64,000 nucleotides of DNA from Priestia koreensis (lineage in GTDB: Bacteria; Bacillota; Bacilli; Bacillales; Bacillaceae_H), in the NCBI RefSeq assembly GCF_001274935.1, contig NZ_LILC01000013.1, forward strand, positions 496,001 through 560,000, read 5' to 3'. Below, piece after piece: positions 46,412 to 56,653 of the stretch. Position 1 is the first letter of the stretch. Each line of letters begins with the position of its first letter. The translations under genes and the position numbers were made by a program. The notes under the pieces are model-generated. The model made no database searches, had not been told where the DNA came from, and saw only the letters and a program-made list of their open reading frames with translations.

Positions 46412-47332
46412 TTATACAGGTAATGCACGATAAAAGTTTCCAAACAAAAACCCCTCTACGACTTCTGTAGAATAATACTTTACTAGTTCGTTAATAAGGG
46501 CTTCATATCCTTTATATGAGGCCAATCCGCTTGTTGTTTGATCAATGCCGTCAAAGTCAGAGCCAAATCCAATATTACGCTCTCCTCCTAGCATACAAAT
46601 GTATTCCACATGTCGAATTACATCCGTAATAGATGGCTGATTTTTTGATAAAAATTCTGGTACAAACGTAATGCCAATTACGGAATCATGCTGAAGAAGC
46701 GCCTCAATTTGATCTCGGTTTAGATTTCTTGGATTTTTGCACAGATCATACACGTTTGAATGCGAGGCAATCGGATAGCGGGCATGCTCGATTACATCCC
46801 AAAACCCTTTAACTGAGAGATGCGAAACGTCTGTCCAGACCTTTGCCTCGTTGTTGGCCTGTACGACTCTCTTACCAAAGCTTGAGAGCCCTGCTCCTCG
46901 TTCCTCTAAAATGCCATCTGCGACCGCATTGCTGTAATTCCATGTTAAACCAACGGAGCGCACGCCTAGACGAAAAAGCGTCTTTAAACGGGCTATTTGA
47001 TCGCCAATCATGTCACATCCTTCAATAGTTAGCATCGCGCCAATTTCGTTCGCCTTGAGCATGTCTATATCCCTTTTTGTTTTTACCATTTTCATATGAG
47101 GGTTTGATAAAATATGGCTGTGAAAAAGCTCGACCATTTCAAGCGCCACGTCAAAACGGTCACACGCTTTGACAGCTTCAGGAATGTAAATGGCAAACAG
47201 CTGGACCTTTGCACCCGTTTCTTTTAGCTGTTTGTAGTTGATATGAAGCGCATTGGAGTTGTTGAAGGATAGGTGCGGGTTCCACCATAACTTCATTAAT
47301 ACATCGCAGTGCATGTCAAAAATTCGAGTCAT
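46412..47332 (-). CDS. M19 family membrane-type (renal) dipeptidase
   Basis: Start at ATG 47332 after GAAGGAG; 306 residues. The binuclear zinc site is visible: HxD in FDMHCDVLMKLWW (about residue 7), the bridging Glu in LTIEGCDMIGD (about 112), the His of ASHSN (about 210) and the Asp of GSDFDG (about 275). It hydrolyses dipeptides, in some bacteria including D-amino-acid-containing ones. No signal peptide is present. It is downstream of spoVS. Confidence 0.92.
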   Translation of the reverse strand: MTRIFDMHCDVLMKLWWNPHLSFNNSNALHINYKQLKETGAKVQLFAIYIPEAVKACDRFDVALEMVELFHSHILSNPHMKMVKTKRDIDMLKANEIGAMLTIEGCDMIGDQIARLKTLFRLGVRSVGLTWNYSNAVADGILEERGAGLSSFGKRVVQANNEAKVWTDVSHLSVKGFWDVIEHARYPIASHSNVYDLCKNPRNLNRDQIEALLQHDSVIGITFVPEFLSKNQPSITDVIRHVEYICMLGGERNIGFGSDFDGIDQTTSGLASYKGYEALINELVKYYSTEVVEGFLFGNFYRALPV

Positions 47333-47373
47333 ACGTTCTCCTTCCCATGCTGACTGACCAACATGTACAAAAA

Positions 47374-47401
47374 GGACCTGTCGCATGTCGCACACAGGTC
47401 A
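47374..47401 (-). terminator. spoVS terminator
   Basis: GACCTGT and ACAGGTC close an imperfect stem; TTTTTG follows on the minus strand. It lies about 20 bases past the spoVS stop. Confidence 0.6.
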
Positions 47402-47422
47402 CTAAGCATTTATAGGTGTTTT

Positions 47423-47683
47423 TTATCGGGGCTCTACAATAAGCTTGATCGCTGTACGTTCTTCGCCATCTATTTGAATATCTGTAAAAGCTGGAATACA
47501 AATTAAGTCAACACCACTAGGAGCGACAAAACCTCTAGCAATTGCCACGGCTTTTACCGCCTGATTTAAGGCACCAGCCCCAATTGCCTGGATTTCAGCT
47601 GCACCTCTTTCACGCAAAACTCCCGCTAGGGCACCAGCCACAGAGTTAGGATTTGATTTCGCTGAAACTTTTAAGATTTCCAC
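47423..47683 (-). CDS. spoVS: Stage V sporulation protein S
   Basis: The 86 residues are almost invariant across spore-formers: EILKVSAKSNPNSVAGALAG, QAIGAGALNQAVKAVAIARG, IPAFTDIQIDGEERTAIKLI. It is an Alba-like small protein acting at an early stage of sporulation and coat formation, with unknown biochemistry. AGGGAGGAAC precedes the ATG. Adjacent ymdB and rny match the conserved order. Confidence 0.98.
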   Translation of the reverse strand: MEILKVSAKSNPNSVAGALAGVLRERGAAEIQAIGAGALNQAVKAVAIARGFVAPSGVDLICIPAFTDIQIDGEERTAIKLIVEPR

Positions 47684-47888
47684 ATCTAGTTCCTCCCTAT
47701 CTTTTACAAGGTATGTTCAAGTTCAGTAGAAAAATGGCCTAATTCATTTCATTGATACTATATTCACGATTTTGTAAAGGTATTCCTGCTTGGTCTATCT
47801 AAATTTTCAAAACCGGAGGGTATAGTAACTCATTCCCGTTTATCAGAAATATATTCCAAATTCTGCACAATCATGAACAAATAAAAAA

Positions 47889-47913
47889 TGGTAGAGCATC
47901 ATTTGCTCTACCA
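47889..47913 (-). terminator. ymdB terminator
   Basis: TGGTAGAGCA and TGCTCTACCA form a 10-bp stem over five bases, with TTTTTTATTTG after it on the minus strand; 10 bases from the ymdB stop. Confidence 0.9.
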
Positions 47914-47922
47914 CATTGCGTA

Positions 47923-48720
47923 TTACATATCAAAATAAGGATGATCGTCATTAATAAGGATGCGTTCAATCTTCTTTGCGTTCCCTGTTTTTGCGTCAAT
48001 GTCCACTACTACAGCACTTAGCTGTGTGCGTCCCTCCGCCACTTCAAAACGAACAGGCAAAGATGTTTTAAACTTTTTAATAACCGCGTGACGGTCTGTG
48101 CCTAAAATGCCATCGTAAGGACCTGTCATTCCAACATCTGAAATGTAGGCCGTTCCTTTTGGAAGAACACGATTATCGGCTGTTTGAACGTGTGTATGCG
48201 TTCCAACTACTGCTGATACGCGTCCATCTAAATACCAGCCCATCGCTTGCTTTTCACTTGTTGCTTCACCGTGGAAATCAACAAAGATAATGGACGTTTT
48301 CTTACGTGCCTCTTCGACAAGCTCATCTGCTTTTTCAAACGGGCAATCAAGAGGTGGTAAAAATGTTCTTCCTTGAAGATTAATCACTGCTACGGTTTGA
48401 TTACCATATGTATAATAGGTGATCCCTTTACCAGGCGTTCCTTCTGGGAAGTTTGCCGGACGAATCATTTGTTTTGCATCATCAATAAAGTCAAAGATTT
48501 CTTTTTTATCCCACGCGTGGTTGCCAAGCGTTACGACATTTGCTCCCGCATTCAGCAGCTGGCGATAAATCTTTTCTGTGATTCCTTTTCCATGCGCTGC
48601 ATTTTCTCCGTTTACAATTATCGTTTCTGGGTTATATTTCTGCTTTAGTCGAGGCAAATAGTCTTGAACCATGTCACGACCTGGAGAGCCTACGATATCT
48701 CCAACAAATAGAATTTTCAT
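47923..48720 (-). CDS. ymdB: YmdB phosphodiesterase (metallophosphatase family)
   Basis: A 265-residue metallophosphodiesterase. Metal ligands lie in FVGDIVGSPGRDM, VNGENAAHGKG, TLGNHAWDKKE, IFVDFHGEATSEK and VGTHTHVQTAD. In B. subtilis it hydrolyses cyclic nucleotides or 2'-phosphodiesters, interacts with RNase Y and decides between biofilm and motility. It lies directly downstream of rny. Confidence 0.96.
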   Translation of the reverse strand: MKILFVGDIVGSPGRDMVQDYLPRLKQKYNPETIIVNGENAAHGKGITEKIYRQLLNAGANVVTLGNHAWDKKEIFDFIDDAKQMIRPANFPEGTPGKGITYYTYGNQTVAVINLQGRTFLPPLDCPFEKADELVEEARKKTSIIFVDFHGEATSEKQAMGWYLDGRVSAVVGTHTHVQTADNRVLPKGTAYISDVGMTGPYDGILGTDRHAVIKKFKTSLPVRFEVAEGRTQLSAVVVDIDAKTGNAKKIERILINDDHPYFDM

Positions 48721-48804
48721 TTACAAACTCCTTCTACAATCAACTTCTTTATAAGTTTGTCATAAATACAAAAAAAAAGCAAAGTCATTTACATCCACTT
48801 AAAC

Positions 48805-48838
48805 AAAAAGAAAGCGACGAAATCGTCGCTTTCTTTTT
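48805..48838 (-). terminator. rny terminator
   Basis: AAAAAGAAAGCGACGA and TCGTCGCTTTCTTTTT form a 16-bp stem over two bases, overlapping the rny stop codon. Confidence 0.9.
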
Positions 48839-50399
48839 ATTTTGCATATTCTACCGCTCGTGTTTCACGAATAACTGTTACTTTAATATGTCCTGGATAA
48901 TCCAGCTCTTCTTCAATTCGCTTACGAATATCGCGAGCTAGACGGTGTGCCTCTAAGTCATCAATTGTATCTGGTTTTACCATGATACGAACTTCACGAC
49001 CAGCTTGAATTGCGAATGATTTTTCTACACCCTCATAGGATTCAGAAATCTCTTCTAGCTTTTCTAAGCGGCGAATGTAGTTTTCTAACGTTTCGCTTCG
49101 AGCTCCAGGTCTCGCTGCTGAAAGGGCATCTGCTGCTGCTACTAATACAGCGATTACCGATGTTGGTTCTGTATCACCGTGGTGAGACGCAATCGCGTTC
49201 ACAACAATCGGATGTTCTTTGTATTTTGTCGCAAGCTCAACACCGATTTCAACGTGGCTACCTTCTACTTCATGATCGATCGCTTTTCCGATATCATGTA
49301 GTAAACCAGCACGACGAGCCATAGTTTCATCTTCACCTAATTCAGCAGCCATCAATCCAGCCAAGAACGCTACTTCCATTGAATGCTTCAGTACGTTTTG
49401 ACCATAGCTTGTTCTAAATTTAAGGCGACCTAAGATTTTAATTAGATCCGGATGTAAACTGTGTACACCTACTTCAAAAGTAGTTTGTTCACCAACTTCG
49501 CGGATATACTCGTCTACTTCACGACGAGATTTTTCTACCATTTCCTCGATACGAGCCGGATGGATACGTCCATCTTGTACAAGCTTATCAAGCGCGATTC
49601 TCGCCGTTTCACGGCGAATCGGATCAAATCCTGATAAAATAACGGCTTCTGGCGTATCATCGATAATGAGGTCAATTCCCGTTAGTGTTTCTAAAGTACG
49701 TATATTACGACCTTCACGACCAATGATACGACCTTTCATTTCATCATTTGGCAGGTTCACGACAGAAACGGTTGTTTCTGCAACGTGATCCGCTGCACAA
49801 CGTTGGATTGCAAGAGAGAGAATTTCTTTCGCTTTTTTATCAGCCTCTTCTTTTGCACGAATTTCTGCTTCCTTCACCATCACTGCTAAGTCATGGGAAA
49901 GCTCATTCTCCAGACGTTCTAGGATAAATTGTTTTGCCTCATCACGACTTAATCCTGAAATACGATCAAGTTCTGCTTGTTGGACACGTATCATGTCTTC
50001 CACTTTGCTTTCCATCTCTTCAATATGCTGTTGTCTAGTAGCGAGAGAATCTTCTTTCTTCTCTAGCATTGTTTCTCGCTTATCTAGTGTCTCATCTTTT
50101 CGATCAAGATTCTCTTCTTTTTGCATTAATCGATTCTCTTGTTTTTGAAGTTCAGTTCGACGATCACGAATATCATGCTCAGCGTCTGTACGAAGCTTGT
50201 GAATCTCATCCTTCGCTTCTAGCAAGGCTTCTTTTTTCAAAGATTCTGCTTCACGCTTCGCTTCATCAACAATTTGATCTGCAATCGACTTTGCACCAGC
50301 GATACGAGCCTCTGCAATCGATTTGCGAACAAAAAAGCCAACAACTGCACCGACGATTAGGCCGAGCAAAGCGGAGATGATTGTTAAAGTTGTTCCCAT
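48837..50399 (-). CDS. rny: Ribonuclease Y
   Basis: A 520-residue membrane-anchored endoribonuclease that initiates mRNA decay. The N-terminal span is [21 protein letters not shown] long charged coiled coil runs to about residue 190 ([20 protein letters not shown]). The KH domain carries [15 protein letters not shown] and the HD domain [17 protein letters not shown]. With YmdB and YmcA encoded near, three members of the RNase Y network are in this window. A consensus promoter lies about 135 bases upstream. Confidence 0.98.
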   Translation of the reverse strand: MGTTLTIISALLGLIVGAVVGFFVRKSIAEARIAGAKSIADQIVDEAKREAESLKKEALLEAKDEIHKLRTDAEHDIRDRRTELQKQENRLMQKEENLDRKDETLDKRETMLEKKEDSLATRQQHIEEMESKVEDMIRVQQAELDRISGLSRDEAKQFILERLENELSHDLAVMVKEAEIRAKEEADKKAKEILSLAIQRCAADHVAETTVSVVNLPNDEMKGRIIGREGRNIRTLETLTGIDLIIDDTPEAVILSGFDPIRRETARIALDKLVQDGRIHPARIEEMVEKSRREVDEYIREVGEQTTFEVGVHSLHPDLIKILGRLKFRTSYGQNVLKHSMEVAFLAGLMAAELGEDETMARRAGLLHDIGKAIDHEVEGSHVEIGVELATKYKEHPIVVNAIASHHGDTEPTSVIAVLVAAADALSAARPGARSETLENYIRRLEKLEEISESYEGVEKSFAIQAGREVRIMVKPDTIDDLEAHRLARDIRKRIEEELDYPGHIKVTVIRETRAVEYAK

Positions 50400-50800
50400 T
50401 ATTTCACCTCCCCTTGCTATATACTTGCGGTAAAAGTTTCATGTCGGCATGCATTCATAGATACTAGTATCTTAAATACACACTAAGGCTTTTAAAGTTA
50501 AAATCCACTTAAAAGGGAAAATATACATCCTAATTGTAAGGCTGCTAAATTTTATTGTCAAGCCTGTCAGATTGTAGAAACAGAAATATCTATCAACTAC
50601 CGAACAATTAAGCATTTCTCACCCTAAAAAATGGGGTTATGAGTGAGATAAAAGAGCATTTTGTCCTTCTCTCAAACGTTTTAACCAACAGCTTTGCGCT
50701 GTCCATCTCTATTGTTCACAGAAACGCTGAATTTCAAACCAATATTTCCCTTCATTATTCTTAAAAAGAGTCGGTTTCATTTCTTTTATGTACATGATAA
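50400..50800. other. Intergenic region between recA and rny
   Basis: 400 bases without an ORF worth calling. It holds the rny promoter (50533-50561) and the recA terminator starts at its right end. The AT-rich stretch from 50562 to 50800 shows nothing else I can support. Confidence 0.5.
50533..50561 (-). promoter_or_regulatory. rny promoter (sigma-A)
   Basis: Minus-strand TTGACA (50556-50561), 17 bases, TACAAT (50533-50538): a near-perfect sigma-A promoter facing rny with a leader of about 125 bases. Confidence 0.85.
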
Positions 50801-50843
50801 AAAGGCGAAGCAACTCTAAAAAATCGAGAATTGCTTCGCCTTT
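50801..50843 (-). terminator. recA terminator
   Basis: AAAGGCGAAGCAA pairs perfectly with TTGCTTCGCCTTT over a 17-base loop. It lies about 37 bases past the recA stop. Confidence 0.75.
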
Positions 50844-50880
50844 ACTAGTAAAACATCAACATCACTCGATGAAGATCGGC

Positions 50881-51915
50881 TTAGAGATTAAACTCTTCTT
50901 TGTCATCTTCTTCTGGTGCATCGACAGGTTCATCAAGCTTATAGTGCTCACGGATTTGCTGTGAGATTGTTTGACGAATGTCTTTGTTCTCTTTTAAGAA
51001 CTGCTTAGAGTTTTCACGTCCTTGACCTAAACGTTCATCATTGTAAGAGTACCAAGCTCCACTCTTTTGAACGATATCAAGATCTGAACCGATATCTAGA
51101 ATTTCACCTTCTTTTGAAATTCCTTCTCCGTACATGATATCTACTTCAGCAGCACGGAATGGTGGTGCTACTTTATTTTTTACGACTTTAATTTTTGTTT
51201 TATTACCTACAACGTCGTTACCTTGCTTCAATTGTTCAGCACGTCTTACTTCTAAACGTACAGACGAGTAGAATTTAAGCGCACGGCCGCCTGGTGTTGT
51301 TTCAGGGTTCCCGAACATAATCCCAACTTTTTCACGAATTTGGTTAATGAAGACAGCAATCGTTTTCGATTTGTTGATTGCACCAGAAAGCTTACGAAGC
51401 GCTTGAGACATTAGGCGGGCTTGTAAACCTACGTGTGAATCACCCATTTCTCCTTCGATCTCTGCTTTTGGTACTAATGCAGCTACAGAGTCAATAACAA
51501 GAATGTCAATAGCTCCACTTCGAACAAGAGCTTCAGCAATTTCAAGAGCTTGCTCACCAGTATCTGGTTGAGATAATAGAAGCTCATCAATGTTAACGCC
51601 TAGCTTTTGTGCATAATCAGGGTCTAGTGCATGCTCAGCATCGATAAATGCAGCCTGTCCACCGTTTTGCTGAACCTCAGCAATCGCATGTAGTGCTACA
51701 GTCGTTTTACCAGAGCTTTCTGGACCATAGATTTCAATAATACGGCCACGTGGGTATCCACCTACGCCTAGAGCAATATCAAGAGCTAAAGATCCACTTG
51801 ATGCAGTGGAAATCTTTCTATCTGTTTGCTCACCTAATTTCATGATTGATCCTTTACCAAATTGCTTTTCAATTTGTTTTAATGCCATATCTAATGCGGC
51901 TTGACGATCGTTCAC
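50881..51915 (-). CDS. recA: Recombinase RecA
   Basis: A 344-residue RecA. Walker [18 protein letters not shown] (about 65-81), Walker [13 protein letters not shown] (about 138), DNA-binding loop 1 [20 protein letters not shown] and loop 2 [19 protein letters not shown] are intact, with the acidic C-terminal tail ([10 protein letters not shown]). It catalyses strand exchange and the self-cleavage of LexA. The upstream region has a promoter and a LexA-box-like site. Confidence 0.99.
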   Translation of the reverse strand: MNDRQAALDMALKQIEKQFGKGSIMKLGEQTDRKISTASSGSLALDIALGVGGYPRGRIIEIYGPESSGKTTVALHAIAEVQQNGGQAAFIDAEHALDPDYAQKLGVNIDELLLSQPDTGEQALEIAEALVRSGAIDILVIDSVAALVPKAEIEGEMGDSHVGLQARLMSQALRKLSGAINKSKTIAVFINQIREKVGIMFGNPETTPGGRALKFYSSVRLEVRRAEQLKQGNDVVGNKTKIKVVKNKVAPPFRAAEVDIMYGEGISKEGEILDIGSDLDIVQKSGAWYSYNDERLGQGRENSKQFLKENKDIRQTISQQIREHYKLDEPVDAPEEDDKEEFNL

Positions 51916-52026
51916 TCAATTTCCTCCTCTATCTATTTCTATAAAAGTGTATGAATTATTTATACCTTCAAAGACGTTTCGCGAAACGTTCTTAAGTTGC
52001 GTACTTGCTACTAACTTTCTATATAT

Positions 52027-52055
52027 ACTATACCTTTTTTTCAGTCGTTTGCCAA
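52027..52055 (-). promoter_or_regulatory. recA promoter
   Basis: Minus-strand TTGGCA (52050-52055), 17 bases, TATAGT (52027-52032), about 110 bases before the recA start. The leader contains an exact 16-bp palindrome (ACGTTTCGCGAAACGT, 51974-51989) of unknown role. Confidence 0.7.
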
Positions 52056-52064
52056 GTAAAAAAT

Positions 52065-52078
52065 CGAACATTTATTCG
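52065..52078. promoter_or_regulatory. LexA/DinR-box-like site at recA
   Basis: CGAACATTTATTCG differs from the Bacillus consensus CGAAC-N4-GTTCG at one position. It lies 10 bp upstream of the recA -35, a fitting place for SOS control. Confidence 0.6.
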
Positions 52079-52128
52079 TTTTTTTTGTTTTGAAAAAGAT
52101 GAGCCTCTTCTCATTTTTAATCAAAACA

Positions 52129-52161
52129 ATACGAGCCTAGGGAAATCCCCTAGGCTCGTAT
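52129..52161 (-). terminator. cinA terminator
   Basis: ATACGAGCCTAGGG and CCCTAGGCTCGTAT form a 14-bp perfect stem; TTGTTTTG follows on the minus strand. It lies 10 bases past the cinA stop. Confidence 0.85.
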
Positions 52162-52171
52162 GGTCTTCGTT

Positions 52172-53419
52172 TTATGCGCGTAATTCTTTTAGTAAATACT
52201 GACATGCATAGCGAACAGAACGCATTCTAATCGCCTGGCGACCGCCTGATAATTGCAGCAGATACGCCTTCGTTTTCGCATTTTTTCGGGCAATGGCAAT
52301 ATGCACAGTCCCGACCGGTTGCTCATCTTGGGTACCTGGTCCTGCAACCCCAGTGAAGCTTACACCGATATCGGAATCTAGTTTGCTCATCACCTGCTCA
52401 GCCATTTCAATCGCACATTGCTCACTTACAACGCCGTGCTTCTCAATTGTCTCTGAGCGAACGTTCAACACCTGATTCTTTACTTCTGTTTGATAGGAAA
52501 TAATCGCTCCTTTTACAATTTGCGATGTTCCTGGGATTTCCGTCAAGCGTTCGGAGAAAAGACCTCCCGTTAAGCTCTCAGCAGATGCAATGGTTAGCTT
52601 CTGTGCTTCGAGCTCTCTTACTAGCTCAGAGGGAAGCGTTGTTTCATTATATCCGTAGAAAAATTCGCCCACGCGTGCCATAATCGCTGCTTCCGATTCG
52701 TTGATTAAACGGTTTACTTCTGTCAGTGACTCGTGCTTTGCTGTAATCCGTAGCGTGACTTCGCCGTCCCCCGCAAGAGGAGCAATCGTTGGATTCGTCT
52801 GGGCCTCTAGCAGATCCTCAATTTCTGTCTCTAGCTGTGACTCACCAATTCCAAAGAAGCGAAGCACACGTGATTCAATGCGCTCCTTAACCGCTAGCTG
52901 GTTGAGTAAGTACGCACGACCATGATTTAAAAACATTGGCTGTAATTCTTTCGGCGGTCCGGGAAACAGCATATAGCGTTTACCACTCACTTCAATAGCC
53001 ATTCCGGGTGCCATTCCGTAATCATTGGTTAAAACAGCAGCACCTTCTAGTACAAGCGCCTGCTTGCGATTGTTAGGCGTCATCGTTCGTCCTGTTTTTT
53101 CGAAATACATCTCAATGCTTCTCATTGCCTGCTCATCTGTTACAAGCGATTTTTCTAATACTCTTGCAATGGTTTCTTTAGTCAGATCATCCTTCGTTGG
53201 TCCAAGACCACCTGTGAAAATAATTAAATCAGCGCGCTTACTTGCTTGGTAGATGGTATCTTCTAAACGCTGTTCGTTGTCTCCTACTACTGTATGATAG
53301 AAAACGTTAATTCCGATTTCAGCTAGCTGCTTGGAAAGGAACTGGGCGTTTGTGTTAGCAATTTGCCCGAGCAATAGCTCAGATCCAACGGCAATAATTT
53401 CTGCGTTCATAGCGCTCAT
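52172..53419 (-). CDS. cinA: CinA family protein (competence/damage-inducible; NMN deamidase type)
   Basis: A 415-residue two-domain protein. The N-terminal MoaB/MogA-like domain (about 1-170) has [17 protein letters not shown] and PGMAIEV; the C-terminal CinA domain (about 255-415) has [20 protein letters not shown] and [11 protein letters not shown], the fold with nicotinamide-nucleotide amidase activity. In B. subtilis it is co-expressed with recA during competence. Here it is upstream of recA with its own terminator. Confidence 0.95.
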   Translation of the reverse strand: MSAMNAEIIAVGSELLLGQIANTNAQFLSKQLAEIGINVFYHTVVGDNEQRLEDTIYQASKRADLIIFTGGLGPTKDDLTKETIARVLEKSLVTDEQAMRSIEMYFEKTGRTMTPNNRKQALVLEGAAVLTNDYGMAPGMAIEVSGKRYMLFPGPPKELQPMFLNHGRAYLLNQLAVKERIESRVLRFFGIGESQLETEIEDLLEAQTNPTIAPLAGDGEVTLRITAKHESLTEVNRLINESEAAIMARVGEFFYGYNETTLPSELVRELEAQKLTIASAESLTGGLFSERLTEIPGTSQIVKGAIISYQTEVKNQVLNVRSETIEKHGVVSEQCAIEMAEQVMSKLDSDIGVSFTGVAGPGTQDEQPVGTVHIAIARKNAKTKAYLLQLSGGRQAIRMRSVRYACQYLLKELRA

Positions 53420-53431
53420 CTCTTTTCGTTC

Positions 53432-54016
53432 TTATTTAGAGTTTACAAATGCTTTGCTGTTTTTAGCAAAATAATCCCATCCTGATAGTACGGTAAAGAA
53501 TACTGATACCCACAGGGCAATATCATCAAACGGGAATGGAATGAAAGAGAACGGAATGTTGTGTAGTAACAAGGCAGAGATCGCAATAATCTGTGTCCAT
53601 GTTTTAATTTTTCCAAGCATATTCGCTGCAACTACTTCGCCTTCCCCAGCTAACACTAGACGTAGTCCTGTAATGGCAAACTCACGACTAATGATAATAA
53701 TTGAAGCAAGACCGATTCCAGCTCCTATTTGTAGCTCCACTAGTACGATTAATGCTGCAGATACGAGTAATTTGTCAGCAAGCGGATCTAAAAACTTCCC
53801 TAAATTCGTTACCATGTTGTATTTTCGTGCATAGTAACCATCTACCCAATCTGTTGTTGAGGCAAAGATAAAGATAAGTGCTCCAACAAGATGAGCGACA
53901 GGGATAACAGTCTTACCTGCATGCAAATCTCCCCATCCAAATGGCACCATCATAAAAATAAGGAAAACGGGGATAAGAAAAATCCTTGAAATCGTTATTC
54001 TATTAGGTATATTCAC
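53432..54016 (-). CDS. pgsA: CDP-diacylglycerol-glycerol-3-phosphate 3-phosphatidyltransferase
   Basis: A 194-residue membrane enzyme making phosphatidylglycerol phosphate. The CDP-alcohol phosphotransferase motif is complete: DWVDGYYARKYNMVTNLGKF followed by LDPLADK (about 60-86). Several membrane spans surround it. It lies 12 bases upstream of cinA in the same direction, the conserved Bacillus order. Confidence 0.97.
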   Translation of the reverse strand: MNIPNRITISRIFLIPVFLIFMMVPFGWGDLHAGKTVIPVAHLVGALIFIFASTTDWVDGYYARKYNMVTNLGKFLDPLADKLLVSAALIVLVELQIGAGIGLASIIIISREFAITGLRLVLAGEGEVVAANMLGKIKTWTQIIAISALLLHNIPFSFIPFPFDDIALWVSVFFTVLSGWDYFAKNSKAFVNSK

Positions 54017-54211
54017 TTTTATTCCTCCATTAAACCAATTAATATGTACTCAAAAGGATATCATTAGTATCCCCTAAGTGTCGTATGTATAACATTCCAT
54101 TCTTACATAGTTTACAGGAAAAATGGGCGATTCTCAAAGATAAACATATCTCCGCTCGAATCACCCATCTTCACAAGAGCATAAGCCCTATTATATACTA
54201 CCTTCGCAGTC

Positions 54212-55183
54212 TTATTGAGCTACTGCAGGCTGATATTGAATGGTTATTTTTTGTTGTACTTTCTGGCTCGGGTCAAACGGTAATGCTAACGGCTTTCCGT
54301 TTACTTTCAACTGTACGCCAGGAGAAAATCCGATGTTAAATCGCACTTCTTTTTCTTGTGAAAAATCAAATGATTGCGTCGTACCTTTTGCTAAAAGGGC
54401 ATTGAAATAAGACTTTCCTGTCGCGTTTTGAACACCTAGCCATGTATCGTTTGAAGAGGTAATTTCCACTTTAAACGCATCTGCGTTTTGCAGCTGTAGC
54501 GTAGCCGTCTTCCCGCTCTTTTGAACCTCTGTGATCGTTTGATCTTTTGCAGGCTCTTCTTTTTTCGCATCGTCCTTTTGCTCATCTTTTTTATCATCTT
54601 TTTTGTCCGTCTTTTTCTTATCATCGGACTTGTCTGCTTTTTCTTTCTTATCATCAGTGCCTGTGTTTGTAGCAGAAGACTTTGTAGAAGCATCTTTGCT
54701 CGCGTTATCAGACTGTTCGATTTCAGCACCTGTTTTCGGTGTGGCGCTACCGGATTGTTTGTCTGTATCATGATTTTGTAAAAAGAACCAGACTAGCATT
54801 GCGATTCCGATAATAACAACCACAACAATGATTGTAGGAAGTAAATCCAACAGCTTAGACGATGATGGCTGTTTTGCCGTCACTTCCTGTTTACGCGTTT
54901 TTACACGGGACAATTGCTCTGGGATATCTTCATTTTGAGAACGAGGGATATCCGCTTTGTATTCTTCAAAGATTTCATCTGCATTTAATCCAACAGCTTC
55001 ACAGTACTGCTTAATAAAAGCTCGAACATAAAACTTTCCAGGCATTAAATCATAATTTCCTTCTTCAATACCTGTTAAGTAACGCTTTTGGATCTTCGTT
55101 AACTTTTGTAAATCTTCCAATGAAATATTTTGTTGCTCTCTAGCTTCTTTTAAACGTTTGCCTAACTCTGTCAACGAAAACAC
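54212..55183 (-). CDS. ymfM: RodZ-like cell-shape protein YmfM
   Basis: A 323-residue bitopic protein. The N-terminal helix-turn-helix (LGKRLKEAREQQNISLEDLQ) is the MreB-binding RodZ domain; the single span is LLPTIIVVVVIIGIAMLVWF (about 112-131). An external linker of about 60 residues is extremely rich in Lys and Asp (KKTDKKDDKKDEQKDDAKKE). A DUF4115 domain ends the protein. It links MreB to the wall-synthesis machinery. It lies between ymfK and pgsA. Confidence 0.93.
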   Translation of the reverse strand: MFSLTELGKRLKEAREQQNISLEDLQKLTKIQKRYLTGIEEGNYDLMPGKFYVRAFIKQYCEAVGLNADEIFEEYKADIPRSQNEDIPEQLSRVKTRKQEVTAKQPSSSKLLDLLPTIIVVVVIIGIAMLVWFFLQNHDTDKQSGSATPKTGAEIEQSDNASKDASTKSSATNTGTDDKKEKADKSDDKKKTDKKDDKKDEQKDDAKKEEPAKDQTITEVQKSGKTATLQLQNADAFKVEITSSNDTWLGVQNATGKSYFNALLAKGTTQSFDFSQEKEVRFNIGFSPGVQLKVNGKPLALPFDPSQKVQQKITIQYQPAVAQ

Positions 55184-55195
55184 CTACCAATTATC

Positions 55196-55987
55196 TTAAA
55201 AATCAAACATTGAAAACCCGTTGTCTTGAAAGATTTGAGTACCATCTACTGCATCATATGTAATTTCTTCATCAGGATCATTTCGCAATTCAATGATGTA
55301 ATCAAAGTCTTCTAACGTATATTCGGAGTTTTGCACGAAAACATCAGGATGCTCAATCACCTTTGTAGCAGGAACACGCATAATTTCCCTTACAAGCTGC
55401 CAGTGCTTCTCCGTAGCTCGTCTAGTTGAAACAATGCCGTCGATAATAAATACATTATCTTCGTTGTATTCTTCCTCAATTAACTGACTGCGTATCGTCT
55501 GTTTTAAAAGGGTGGACGAAACAAATAGCCATCTTTTATTCGCACATACGCTAGAGGCAACAATGGACTCTGTTTTTCCTACACGAGGCATGCCACGAAT
55601 TCCAATTAGCTTGTGTCCATCTTGCTTAAATAATTCCGCAAGAAAGTCTACTAATACCCCTAATTCGTTGCGCACAAACCGAAATGTCTTTTTATCGTCT
55701 GCATCACGCTGAATATAACGTCCGTGCCTTACCGCTAAACGATCGCGCAGCTTTGGCTCCCTCAACTTTGTTACTTTGATATGATCCATCGTTTTTAAAA
55801 TCGATTCCAGTCGCTCAATTTGCTCGTTCGAATCACAGCGCAATAACAGCCCCCTACGTTGATCATCTACTCCATTTATCGTCACAATATTTATTGATAG
55901 CATTCCAAGCAGAGAAGAGATATCTCCTAATAGACCTGGGCGATTTTTCTGAATCTCATATTCTAGATACCACTCAATTTTAGACAT
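55196..55987 (-). CDS. ymfK: YmfK, DUF3388 protein
   Basis: A 263-residue conserved Bacillus protein. The N-terminal part is ACT-like (NRPGLLGDISSLLGMLSINI), and a P-loop-like motif GIRGMPRVGKTES (about 128-140) is visible, with VFIIDGIVS as a possible Walker B. Its function is unknown. The location between ymfJ and ymfM is conserved. It ends 12 bases before ymfM. Confidence 0.88.
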   Translation of the reverse strand: MSKIEWYLEYEIQKNRPGLLGDISSLLGMLSINIVTINGVDDQRRGLLLRCDSNEQIERLESILKTMDHIKVTKLREPKLRDRLAVRHGRYIQRDADDKKTFRFVRNELGVLVDFLAELFKQDGHKLIGIRGMPRVGKTESIVASSVCANKRWLFVSSTLLKQTIRSQLIEEEYNEDNVFIIDGIVSTRRATEKHWQLVREIMRVPATKVIEHPDVFVQNSEYTLEDFDYIIELRNDPDEEITYDAVDGTQIFQDNGFSMFDF

Positions 55988-56206
55988 AAAACCCTCTCCC
56001 TATCAAGACAGTTATTGTTGAGAGGAACTCCCCTTCTTAATAAATATAAAGGATTTGCTAGGATTAATAAACCCTGAAACCTAACTATTTCTATGTTTTG
56101 AAAAAGAAAGCAAAAAAATGAGAATGAATACGTTTTCTTCTTCCTTTTTAAGGATATTAACGGAGTCGTTTTAACCACCTCATACCTTTTAGGATTTTGC
56201 ACAATA

Positions 56207-56259
56207 AAAAAGCACTGTCCGCTGCCTAAACAAGGTTCAGGCATAAGACAATGCTTTTT
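56207..56259 (-). terminator. ymfJ terminator
   Basis: Compound hairpin: AAAAAGCA/TGCTTTTT outer stem, TGTC/GACA, and an inner TGCCT/AGGCA stem. It lies just past the ymfJ stop. Confidence 0.7.
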
Positions 56260-56265
56260 ACACTA

Positions 56266-56565
56266 TTACTTCGTTTCTTCTGTTGGGGCTTGTTGTTGTG
56301 CTCCATTAGGTGCAGTACCGTTGTTTTGAACCAATTTTACCATCATGTTAGCAATCGCATGTTGTTCTTCAGGAGATGCAACACTCCAAAGATCCGCTAA
56401 TACGCGCTCTTGATGGTTTTTTGGTTCTACTTGCTTCGCTAAGTAGTCTCCTACTTGGTATGCAAGATTTGATACTACTCCGTTATCCATGCCCTGGTTT
56501 TGCGCATGGTGTAAACGATCACCTAAAAAGCCTTTCCAATTTTCCCAGTTTTCAATAACAGACAT
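56266..56565 (-). CDS. ymfJ: YmfJ, DUF3243 protein
   Basis: A 99-residue helical protein (ENWENWKGFLGDRLHHAQNQ, VEPKNHQERVLADLWSVASP) with a Gln/Thr-rich tail longer than in B. subtilis (85 residues). Function unknown. AAGGAGG precedes the ATG. It lies in the conserved ymf block, downstream of ymfI and followed by its own terminator. Confidence 0.9.
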   Translation of the reverse strand: MSVIENWENWKGFLGDRLHHAQNQGMDNGVVSNLAYQVGDYLAKQVEPKNHQERVLADLWSVASPEEQHAIANMMVKLVQNNGTAPNGAQQQAPTEETK

Positions 56566-56653
56566 GAATGACCCTCCTTAAGGTTGATTCATAGCTTATT
56601 TTGTTCAGGTCAGACAGTTTTATGCGTCATAATGGAAAAATGTTTGTGCTTTT

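Noticed and set aside
55963..56244. 93-codon minus-strand ORF upstream of ymfK
   Set aside because: Overlaps the ymfJ terminator, has low-complexity composition and runs into the start of ymfK.
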